From: JAAGZL01 sp050297535
GTDB taxonomy: Bacteria > Pseudomonadota > Gammaproteobacteria > Chromatiales > Chromatiaceae
NCBI GenBank assembly: GCA_050297535.1
Contig: JBNKSV010000038.1
Span: forward strand, 1-21,656
DNA: 21,656 nucleotides
Direction: 5' to 3'
Numbering within the stretch: position 1 is the stretch's first letter; each line of letters opens with the position of its first letter. The position numbers were made by a program, and so were the translations under genes. Below, piece by piece: positions 15,159 through 21,656 of the stretch. Below the pieces are notes generated by a model. The model worked only from the letters and a program-made list of their open reading frames with translations. It had not been told where the DNA came from and searched no databases.

Positions 15159-16634
15159 ATGAAAGAGCTGCACGATCTGGAACTGACCCTGAACTCCCGC
15201 ACCCCGATCATCGTTATCGAGTCCAAGGAGGAATTGAGGGTAATAGAACTCTTTACCCGCTTGGGTATGCGTCTGCAACACCCGCTGTTTCGTTGGTCGG
15301 TCACCGATGGATTGCAACGACTGGAAATAGACTACGATCCGCAACGCTCCGTTGCCAATCCGGACGAGGTACTAAAGCACATCAAGGCACTATCCCGTCC
15401 CGGCATATTCCTGCTGCTGGATTTCCACCCATATCTGAATGATCCGATACATGTTCGCCTACTCAAAGAGATCGCACAAAGGTATAAACAGATGCCCCAT
15501 ACCCTGGTCCTGCTCAGCCATGAAATTCAGATACCATCCGAGTTAAGGCACCTGAGCGCCAGGTTCCAGCTCAAGATGCCGGACCGCTCCGACATCTTAC
15601 AGATGATCCAGGAAGAGGCCAGGCAGTGGCGCGACGGTCAGGATCACGACAGAAAAGTTAAGGTGGATCGTGACGCCATGGAACGTCTGGCAACCAATCT
15701 GACCGGCATCACCAAAACCGATGTCCGTAGATTGATCCGTACCGCAATCGAAGACGACGGCGCCATTACTCAAAATGATCTGGCTGTGGTGATGCAGGCG
15801 AAGTACGAACTGATCAGTAATGAGGGGGTTATCTCCTACGAGTATGACACCGCCAAATTTTCCGACGTCGCCGGTCAGGCCAATCTGAAGCGATGGCTGG
15901 AGCACCGGCGCAAGGCCTTTACCGACAAGGCATCATCTCTGGACAAACCCAAGGGCATCATGTTGCTCGGGGTGCAGGGCGGCGGCAAGAGTCTTGCGGC
16001 CAAGGCAGTTGCGGGCACTTTTGGCGTTCCGCTGCTAAGGATTGATTTCGGCGCCCTCTATAACAAATTCTATGGTGAGACCGAAAAGAATCTAAGGCAT
16101 GCCCTGGAAACTGCCGACATCATGCAGCCCTGTGTATTATGGATGGACGAGATCGAAAAAGGCATTACCGCTGACGGCTCCGATGATGGTCTGTCCCAAC
16201 GCATGCTGGGAACCCTGCTAACCTGGATGGCGGAAAGAAAGACTCATGTGTTTGTGGTCGCCACATCCAATGACATTGAAAAACTACCTCCGGAACTGAT
16301 CCGCAAGGGTCGACTGGACGAAATCTTTTTTGTTGACCTGCCCAAACCCGAGGTAAGGACGGAGATCTTCAAGATTCACCTAAGAAAAAGAAATCTTGCC
16401 CCCAGCGGTTTTGATCTGCAGCTACTGGCAGACGCCAGCGACGGCTTCTCAGGCGCGGAGATTGAACAGGCGATTGTGGCTAGCCTGTACTCAGCCCAGG
16501 CCCAGAACAAGACTCTGGATACAGAACTAATCCTGGAAGAGATAGAACAAACCCGGCCCCTCTCCGTAGTCATGGCCGAAAAGATCCAACAACTGCGCCA
16601 GTGGGCCGCAGTACGCACCGTAGCAGCAGACTAA
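15159..16634 (+). CDS. Ycf46-type AAA+ ATPase
   Basis: A 491-residue AAA+ ATPase resembling the Ycf46 family, found in plastids, cyanobacteria and many proteobacteria. The N-terminal half (about 1-235) is the family-specific domain with IIVIESKEELR and LLLDFHPYL. The AAA+ module has Walker A GVQGGGKS (271-278, Lys277), Walker B VLWMDE (326-331), sensor-1 ATSN (368-371), and arginine residues in IRKGRLDE (382 and 385). An FSGAEIEQA sensor-2 helix follows. An upstream TTG at 15102 would add 19 residues, but the ATG at 15159 gives the normal family start MKELHDLELTL; its ribosome-binding site is weak. The role of the family is poorly known; a link to inorganic carbon use was proposed in cyanobacteria. 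It is followed after three bases by an EgtB-like gene. Confidence 0.9.
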   Translation: MKELHDLELTLNSRTPIIVIESKEELRVIELFTRLGMRLQHPLFRWSVTDGLQRLEIDYDPQRSVANPDEVLKHIKALSRPGIFLLLDFHPYLNDPIHVRLLKEIAQRYKQMPHTLVLLSHEIQIPSELRHLSARFQLKMPDRSDILQMIQEEARQWRDGQDHDRKVKVDRDAMERLATNLTGITKTDVRRLIRTAIEDDGAITQNDLAVVMQAKYELISNEGVISYEYDTAKFSDVAGQANLKRWLEHRRKAFTDKASSLDKPKGIMLLGVQGGGKSLAAKAVAGTFGVPLLRIDFGALYNKFYGETEKNLRHALETADIMQPCVLWMDEIEKGITADGSDDGLSQRMLGTLLTWMAERKTHVFVVATSNDIEKLPPELIRKGRLDEIFFVDLPKPEVRTEIFKIHLRKRNLAPSGFDLQLLADASDGFSGAEIEQAIVASLYSAQAQNKTLDTELILEEIEQTRPLSVVMAEKIQQLRQWAAVRTVAAD

Positions 16635-16637
16635 GTT

Positions 16638-17828
16638 ATGACATCTCCACAACTTCTCGGACAACTTGGCACCACCCATCAGATGCTGACCGGCCTGATT
16701 GAATCCAACACCGAGGCAGACTGCTATCGCAGTTTTCATCCTGACCTGGCGCCGCTGGCCTGGTATCTCGGTCTCTGTGTCTACGAAGAGACATACTGGT
16801 TGCGGGAGGTGATTCAGGGCGATGCAGATCTCACATCCAGGGTGCGCGATCTGTTCACGCGGCAGACCCTGCCCACGCAGGAGCAATGTTCGCAACTGCC
16901 GCCCAAGGAGCATCTACTCAACTGGGCAATGGAGATTCAGGATGAAAATCTCAAGCGTCTGGCCACCCCCGGACAGCTGCCGGAACATCAACTGTTCGAA
17001 CATGACCGGGTACTACACCACATCCTACAACACCATCAGCGCATATTTGAGACCATGTTGATGGTATTGACCCAACGACAACTGCAGCAAAAGTGGCATA
17101 CGCATATGGTAACGCGCCCCATAGCCCCTCAAGCACCTATCTTGGATACGGTTGCCGTACCCCAAGGACACTACCGTATCGGCGCCAAAGACCTGGCAAG
17201 CGGCTTTGATAATGAGCTACCTGCCCAAATGGTCGAGCTAAGCGGTTTTCGTATCGCCAAAAGACCAGTCAGCAACGCAGAATATCTCAGCTTTATGCAG
17301 GACGGTGGTTATGCACAACAAGGGTATTGGAGTGGTGATGGCTGGAGATGGCTTCAGACCAGCGGCGTGTCTCACCCAGATCATTGGCTAGCGGATGATT
17401 CCGGCAACTGGTTCAGTATCGGACTGAACGGACCGGTTGATCTGATCGCAAAAGAGCCGGTCAGAGGCATCAACCAACATGAGGCACAGGCATACGCCAC
17501 ATGGGTTGCTGGGCAAAGCGGAGAGCATTCCGGAGCCGTATTGCAACACGAATATCAGTGGGAAGTTGCAGTCCGTACCCAGGCGGCTTGTGAATCAGGA
17601 AAAGTATGGGAGTGGTGCGCAAATCCATTCCATCCCTATAGCGATTTCGAGCCAAGTGCAGACTCTGTTCTATCTGACTGCAAATTTAGCGATGGACGAA
17701 TGAGTCTGCGTGGACGCAGCATATACACCCAACCGGCGCTACACAGACCCAGCTTCCGCAACCACAGCCCCGCAGACCACAGACACATCTTCGCCGGTAT
17801 GCGCCTAGTCTATCCTCCCAAAGATTAG
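16638..17828 (+). CDS. DinB-FGE (EgtB/SUMF1-like) protein with degenerate iron site
   Basis: A 396-residue protein with a DinB-like four-helix domain (about 1-155) and an FGE/sulfatase-modifying domain (about 170-393), the architecture of EgtB and SenA, which make C-S or C-Se bonds on hercynine. FGE blocks are clear: VAVPQGHYRIG, FRIAKRPVSNAEYLSFM, PVRGINQHEAQAYATW, GKVWEWCANPFHPYSDFEP and RPSFRNHSPADHRHIFAG. In active relatives three histidines of the DinB domain bind iron, in WHLGH and HHxxHxET motifs. Here the first reads WYLGL (Tyr43, Leu46) and the second HHQRIFET (His132, His133, Ile136), so two ligands seem lost. The ATG at 16638 is three bases after the ATPase stop with no clear Shine-Dalgarno, implying coupled translation. 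It may be a structural or regulatory partner rather than an oxygenase. Confidence 0.85.
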   Translation: MTSPQLLGQLGTTHQMLTGLIESNTEADCYRSFHPDLAPLAWYLGLCVYEETYWLREVIQGDADLTSRVRDLFTRQTLPTQEQCSQLPPKEHLLNWAMEIQDENLKRLATPGQLPEHQLFEHDRVLHHILQHHQRIFETMLMVLTQRQLQQKWHTHMVTRPIAPQAPILDTVAVPQGHYRIGAKDLASGFDNELPAQMVELSGFRIAKRPVSNAEYLSFMQDGGYAQQGYWSGDGWRWLQTSGVSHPDHWLADDSGNWFSIGLNGPVDLIAKEPVRGINQHEAQAYATWVAGQSGEHSGAVLQHEYQWEVAVRTQAACESGKVWEWCANPFHPYSDFEPSADSVLSDCKFSDGRMSLRGRSIYTQPALHRPSFRNHSPADHRHIFAGMRLVYPPKD

Positions 17829-17856
17829 TGCGCGTATCAAAACATTATGTCGCAAA

Positions 17857-17891
17857 AAAGCCCTGCACAGGTTGGAACCATGCAGGGCTTT
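17857..17891. terminator. Bidirectional rho-independent terminator
   Basis: AAAGCCCTGCA (17857-17867) and TGCAGGGCTTT (17881-17891) form a perfect 11-pair stem with a 13-base loop between two convergent genes. Reading the minus strand, the stem runs into a six-T tract (complement of 17854-17859), making a strong terminator for the FKBP gene. On the plus strand the T-run is short, so it is weaker for the EgtB-like gene. Confidence 0.85.
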
Positions 17892-17912
17892 ATCTATAAA
17901 AAACCAACCGCC

Positions 17913-18623
17913 TTATTTGGTAGGCTTCTCCTCTGGTTTGCTGTCGCCAAACGAAATCAGTTCAATCTCGAATACCAGCACCTCGTTAGGCTCGATCGTT
18001 GGCGGTGAGCCAGCCTCCCCATAGGCCTGATCAGCCGGGATAAATATCTGCCATTTGGCGCCCTTCTTCATCTTCGATATTGCACTACTAAACCCAGGAA
18101 TTACCCGGGCCAGATTAAACGTAGCCGGACCACCATGGCGCTTGGAACTATCAAATACCGCTCCGCCGATATGGGTCCCAACATACTCAACCGTGACATC
18201 TGAATCCGGTTTCGGAGAGTCACCCTCACCCTTCTTCAGCTCCAGATACTGAACACCATTATCCAGCTCCACAACACCCTTTCTTTTCTTGTTCTCGGAC
18301 AAGAACTTCTTACCATCATCAAGATTCTTCTGTGCCTGCGCCACGCCTATTTCTGCGATCTTTGCCTTAACCTGCTCCAATGATCCGGACATATCCTCCT
18401 TTGACAATCTTGGGTCCTTGCCGGCGAATGAATCTTCGATCGCAGCGATCATGGCATCTTTATCTACTGCGACCACCTGCCCTTTCATCTGCTGGGCAAA
18501 GGTGTATCCCAGGGTATAGCTAAATTTCTGTTCCAACGACTTTAATTCGCCATCCGCCGCGAAAGAGGAAGAGGCTGCGCATGCAAGCAGAAGAAACACA
18601 ATTTTCGTCTTACGAATAGACAT
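17913..18623 (-). CDS. Periplasmic FKBP-type peptidyl-prolyl isomerase (Mip/FkpA-like)
   Basis: A 236-residue exported folding catalyst that isomerises Xaa-Pro bonds and may act as a chaperone for envelope proteins. Residues 1-23 form a signal peptide with likely cleavage near SFAA. Residues about 28-115 are the helical dimerisation domain of the Mip/FkpA group, with SYTLGYTFAQQM. The FKBP domain (about 125-226) shows VTVEYVGT, AVFDSS, FNLARVIPGFSSAI, IPADQAYGEAG and IEPNEVLVFEIELISF. Active-site residues Tyr147, Phe157, Asp158, Val174, Ile175, Tyr201 and Phe218 are present, while the usual Trp after PG is Phe178, a common variation. The tail is short and charged. It is followed by a strong terminator and stands alone, divergent from the small flagellar-like gene. 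Its length is closer to Mip than to E. coli FkpA. Confidence 0.93.
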   Translation of the reverse strand: MSIRKTKIVFLLLACAASSSFAADGELKSLEQKFSYTLGYTFAQQMKGQVVAVDKDAMIAAIEDSFAGKDPRLSKEDMSGSLEQVKAKIAEIGVAQAQKNLDDGKKFLSENKKRKGVVELDNGVQYLELKKGEGDSPKPDSDVTVEYVGTHIGGAVFDSSKRHGGPATFNLARVIPGFSSAISKMKKGAKWQIFIPADQAYGEAGSPPTIEPNEVLVFEIELISFGDSKPEEKPTK

Positions 18624-18866
18624 AAACTTTCCTTTATATTTGGTGTAAAACAGCCTGTAACAGGCTTAGTTAACAAGAATAATAATCCTATTTTATTGAT
18701 GGATTCGGGCAATCATAGCCAAAACATGTCCTTTTACCCATCCCGAATACGCTCACGACCGCCACCAAGCGTCAATATTACGCAATTCGTCATATTTGCG
18801 ACGATTTTACTGGAAACCATCCTGGTTCGCGCCTATATTTTCTAGTAGAAGAGATAGGTATTTGTT

Positions 18867-19109
18867 ATGGCAATAAATTCAATTACCGGTTCCGCCCTAC
18901 AGGGCATACAACGTGGCGTGCAAGGCCTAAGGCGCAATGCAGCCGAGATTGCCAGCGCCCAAAACATGAATCATGACACCATCTCAACTAAGGACATGAC
19001 TCGCTCACTGGTTGAACTACACAAAAATGAGCTCTACACCACGGTAAACATCAAAACCCTGCAGACCGCCGACGAGGTAATCGGCACCCTCTTGGACGTC
19101 AAAGCCTGA
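18867..19109 (+). CDS. Miniature flagellar rod/hook-like protein
   Basis: An 80-residue protein that looks like the two ends of a flagellar axial (rod/hook) protein joined without the middle. The N-terminus (INSITGSALQGIQRGVQGL, then NAAEIASAQNM) resembles the first helix of FlgB/FlgC/FlgE-type proteins. The C-terminus (MTRSLVELHKNELYTTVNIK, then LQTADEVIGTLLDVKA) resembles their last helix, with the typical TADE...TLLD ending. Axial proteins use these helices to form the coiled-coil core of the filament. Similar short proteins occur in gammaproteobacteria, often away from flagellar operons, as here. A weak AGATAGG lies upstream of the ATG at 18867. The stop is eight bases from the stop of convergent nadC. 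No other flagellar gene is in the window, and the role is unknown. Confidence 0.8.
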   Translation: MAINSITGSALQGIQRGVQGLRRNAAEIASAQNMNHDTISTKDMTRSLVELHKNELYTTVNIKTLQTADEVIGTLLDVKA

Positions 19110-19117
19110 GCGTCCCA

Positions 19118-19957
19118 CTAAACAAACAACATAGAAAGGTCTACGGCCTTCACATCCTTGGTTATCGCCCCAACGGAGATATCATCCACCCCCGTTTCCG
19201 CCTTGGCCCTGATCGTTTGCAGAGAGACCCCTCCGGATGCCTCCAGTCTGGCTCGTCCGGCATTCAGCTCCACCGCCTGCCTTAACAAATCGTCACTGAA
19301 GTTATCCAGCAGAATCCTCACAGCACCAGCAGATATTGCCTCTTCCAGCCCAGGGAGATCCTCAACCTCCACCTCAATCTCCAGGTCAGGAGATGTGTTG
19401 ATGGCGTCCTGCACCGCAGCGGTGATAGATCCGGCCGCCGCGATATGATTCTCTTTGATCAGTATTGCGTCGTAAAGCCCTATGCGATGGTTGTGGCAAC
19501 CACCACACAATACCGCGTATTTTTGCTGCAATCTTAACCCAGGTATGGTCTTGCGCGTGTCGAGGATACGCACCCCGGTCCCAGCAACCGCATCCGCATA
19601 TTTGCGCGCCAGAGTAGCAGTGCCAGATAGGGTTTGCAGATAGTTGAGTGCGGTCCGCTCCCCTGTGAGAAGCGCCCTGGTATTTCCTTCCATCTCACAG
19701 ATGACCGAGGCAGGCTGCAAGAATGCGCCATCTTTGACGCGCCAATCGATATTTACGCCCGGATCAAGCTGGCGGAACACCTCATCAAACCATGTCGTTC
19801 CGCAAAGAACCGCCTGCTCACGGCAAATGACCTGTACCTTGGAGACGGATGTTTCATGAATAAGTGATGCGGTTCGATCGCCATCGCCTACATCTTCGAC
19901 CAGTGCAAGCCGCACCTGCTGTTGCACCACCTGGTACGGCGGCATAGAGATACTCAA
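19118..19957 (-). CDS. nadC: Nicotinate-nucleotide pyrophosphorylase (quinolinate phosphoribosyltransferase)
   Basis: A 279-residue cytosolic enzyme that converts quinolinate and phosphoribosyl pyrophosphate to nicotinate mononucleotide with release of CO2 and pyrophosphate, in de novo NAD synthesis. Full-length and intact: EDVGDGD (21-27), LTGERTALNYLQTLSGTAT with Arg101, DTRKTIPGLR (133-142), KYAVLCGGCHNHRIGLYDA (146-164) followed by ILIKENH, EVEVE (195-199), LLDNF (216-220) and EASGG (239-243). These cover the quinolinate- and PRPP-binding residues of the family. It starts 18 bases after the DUF1631 gene and is probably co-transcribed with it. The same pairing is found in Pseudomonas. Its end nearly touches the end of the convergent small rod-like gene. 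Confidence 0.97.
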   Translation of the reverse strand: MSISMPPYQVVQQQVRLALVEDVGDGDRTASLIHETSVSKVQVICREQAVLCGTTWFDEVFRQLDPGVNIDWRVKDGAFLQPASVICEMEGNTRALLTGERTALNYLQTLSGTATLARKYADAVAGTGVRILDTRKTIPGLRLQQKYAVLCGGCHNHRIGLYDAILIKENHIAAAGSITAAVQDAINTSPDLEIEVEVEDLPGLEEAISAGAVRILLDNFSDDLLRQAVELNAGRARLEASGGVSLQTIRAKAETGVDDISVGAITKDVKAVDLSMLFV

Positions 19958-19975
19958 TTTACCACTACTCCTGTG

Positions 19976-21656
19976 TCAGGCGGGCACAGGCTTAGGATTA
20001 CCAGGCCCCTTAAGAGACTCTATCATCGCCTTAAACGCCCGATCCATCAAGGGATCATCAGCCCCGGTTATCACAGTTGCCGTACCGACACGCAACGCCA
20101 GCGCCAACTCGTCCAGCTTCATCTCTTTGACCTTTACGCCTTTTCTATTCACGAACAAACAATTATCGTTTATGCCGCTACGCCACAAAAGTTTAACCCT
20201 GGATTTAACCCCACCCTTCTCTTTAAGCTCAAGCCAACTGCCCAGTGGAATATCCTCGGCAAGCTTCATGTATTTTAGCGATTCTTTCGAGATATCACGC
20301 CGCATATCCCTTGCCGCCTCATCCTGGTCAGGCTGGACGATCTTTTTCAGATCCTCCGGCTTGGCAAGCAACTGCTCAGGAACATCCTTTCCTTGCATAC
20401 AGCTTAGATGCACCTTCTCCATATCTTTAAATAGACGTGTCATCAGATGCTGATCGCACTGGATTCCGCTCATCTCCCTTCGGATTATCTCCAGCACGAT
20501 AGGAATTTCACGCAGCATGTTGTCTTGCTCTTTAGGATCCTGCTTGGGCTTGATGGTACCTATTAACCGATCCATTACATCCAGCGCCCCTTGCCACTTT
20601 TCGCTCTTGGCCCCATAGCGCAGAAAATGCAAGATCAAGACATCCTTCCAACCCTCATTAAGCAAGTTGACCACGGCCCGAGGCATATCCTTTGTGGCCT
20701 TCAGCCTCTTATCTATCTCTGTCTTTACGCGACGCTGGGCCATCCCCAACTGCTCTTTGCCGCTAGCGATCTGTGAAACCCGTTTTTCCGCCGCCTCCGA
20801 TCCACTTTCCTCTCTCCTAAGGAAACTGTCCAGCTCCTCGGCCAGATCGGCAAACAGCTGGATATCCTTATCAAAGTCAGATAGCACACGTCTTACTATA
20901 GATTCAACCTTGCCATAGAGACTATTCTCGGATCTGTCTTTATCATCAGACCACCCGACCACGGCATGAGCCAGACCATTCAACAAACGCCTGGCCGGGT
21001 GAGATCTCTTACTGAAGAAATCCTTATCCAGTATCGCCACCTTGATCACCGGTATCTGTAATTGCGCCAGCAGTACCTTCATGGCATCCGGCACCTTCGT
21101 GTCTTCCAGAATAAATTCAAACAGCAGCGAGATCATGTCAATAGTGTCATGATCAATCTGATTTACCGCACCTATCGACTGGTTGTTGGCGATCAGCCGA
21201 ACCTGCTGCAACAGATTATTCTTAAGATCGGCATATCCCTGATTACCTGCACCAAGATCGAAAGCCTTGGACACAGAATCGCCATATTGCAAGGCGGAAA
21301 GCGCATCAATCACCTGCGATGTCTCCGCACGTAGCTGATCAGGGCTAGTCGTCGTGGTGCCAGCCTGCCCCTGTGGAACCGTGGACAACAATTGCCGCAG
21401 GGTATCGAACAGCTCTATTGCCGTCTCTTCATCTTCATCAGATAGATACCCTCGTGACTCACCGACCATCCCACCCCTACCGGAACCTTCCTCGCCCTGA
21501 TAGCGTCCGGACGTGGTGGCCGCAACCTTGCTGTACCTTATCTTAGGCCTGAGTTTGGGGAGAACGCCGGCATCGCGCAGCAACTCGTTGATCCCTGCAT
21601 ACACCTCATCAAGATGCGATACAACCTCCTGCTCGAACACCTTATAGATCACGATC
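19976..21656 (-). CDS. DUF1631 family protein, 5' end cut by window edge
   Basis: The last roughly 560 codons of a large DUF1631 protein; the frame is open to the right edge. The first possible start in the window is a GTG at 21652 with no room for a ribosome-binding site, and family members are usually 700-800 residues, so the true start lies outside. The region is mainly helical and charged (LDEVYAGINELLRDAGVLP, then LLFEFILEDTKVPDAMKVLL, then RRVLSDFDKDIQLFADLAEEL). The C-terminal part (GSWLELKEKGGVKSRVKLLW, followed by a short beta segment with LFVNRKGVKVKE) resembles a PilZ-like barrel, which could bind c-di-GMP. However, I do not see a clear RxxxR plus D/NxSxxG motif. It precedes nadC by 18 bases. 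Function unknown. Confidence 0.85.
   Translation of the reverse strand, partial: IVIYKVFEQEVVSHLDEVYAGINELLRDAGVLPKLRPKIRYSKVAATTSGRYQGEEGSGRGGMVGESRGYLSDEDEETAIELFDTLRQLLSTVPQGQAGTTTTSPDQLRAETSQVIDALSALQYGDSVSKAFDLGAGNQGYADLKNNLLQQVRLIANNQSIGAVNQIDHDTIDMISLLFEFILEDTKVPDAMKVLLAQLQIPVIKVAILDKDFFSKRSHPARRLLNGLAHAVVGWSDDKDRSENSLYGKVESIVRRVLSDFDKDIQLFADLAEELDSFLRREESGSEAAEKRVSQIASGKEQLGMAQRRVKTEIDKRLKATKDMPRAVVNLLNEGWKDVLILHFLRYGAKSEKWQGALDVMDRLIGTIKPKQDPKEQDNMLREIPIVLEIIRREMSGIQCDQHLMTRLFKDMEKVHLSCMQGKDVPEQLLAKPEDLKKIVQPDQDEAARDMRRDISKESLKYMKLAEDIPLGSWLELKEKGGVKSRVKLLWRSGINDNCLFVNRKGVKVKEMKLDELALALRVGTATVITGADDPLMDRAFKAMIESLKGPGNPKPVPA

Noticed and set aside
15021..15344. N-terminal extension of the symporter by about 108 residues
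   Set aside because: The added part has no transporter character, would overlap the ATPase gene, and an excellent ribosome-binding site marks 15020.
18700..18760. Inverted ATTCGGG/CCCGAAT in the FKBP upstream region
   Set aside because: Seven-base arms with a long spacer are expected by chance at this length.
1..21656. CRISPR arrays, tRNA genes, insertion sequences, phage genes
   Set aside because: No regularly spaced repeats, cloverleaf-like segments, transposase or phage structural proteins were seen on either strand.

Overview
The window carries about nineteen protein-coding genes, no tRNA, rRNA, CRISPR array or insertion sequence that I can see. Two genes run off the edges: nhaA on the left and a DUF1631 gene on the right. 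The gene set (nadC next to a DUF1631 gene as in Pseudomonas, an FKBP of the Mip/FkpA type, an Anbu operon, an outer-membrane ankyrin lipoprotein) points to a Gram-negative proteobacterium, most likely a gammaproteobacterium. The species cannot be told from the sequence alone. Base composition is uneven: the ATP-grasp gene and the 9.9-10.5 kb gap look AT-rich, while the sulfatase and the symporter look clearly richer in GC.

Region 1 (1-2848, all minus strand): nitroreductase, VOC-fold metalloprotein, an encapsulated-ferritin (EncFtn) type ferroxidase and the Na+/H+ antiporter NhaA. This resembles a small stress or homeostasis cluster. The EncFtn gene has no encapsulin shell gene beside it in this window and no C-terminal shell-targeting tail.

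Region 2 (2963-5810, minus): a tight two-gene operon, a phospholipase D fused to a membrane VTT/DedA-like domain, then an endonuclease/exonuclease/phosphatase-fold hydrolase. Both are phosphodiesterase-type enzymes, so a role in membrane lipid remodelling is plausible.

Region 3 (5999-9907, minus): a complete four-gene Anbu operon with overlapping or nearly touching genes: circularly permuted ATP-grasp ligase, alpha-E protein, transglutaminase-like protease and the Anbu proteasome-like peptidase. This set is known from comparative genomics as a putative peptide-synthesis and peptide-cleavage system whose product is unknown. The Anbu here has Ser rather than Thr after the initiator Met.

Region 4 (9908-13680): a 0.6 kb gene-free stretch with several small hairpins, a large LTA-synthase-like membrane sulfatase/phosphotransferase (minus), a 0.4 kb gap, an ankyrin-repeat lipoprotein (plus) and a strong intergenic palindrome.

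Region 5 (13683-17828): a sodium:alanine-type symporter (minus), divergent from a plus-strand pair made of a Ycf46-type AAA+ ATPase and a DinB-FGE (EgtB-like) protein. In the EgtB-like protein two of three expected iron-binding histidines appear to be lost. This pair is the least explained module in the window.

Region 6 (17829-21656): a bidirectional terminator, a periplasmic FKBP prolyl isomerase (minus), a miniature flagellar rod-like protein (plus), then nadC and the DUF1631 gene (minus).
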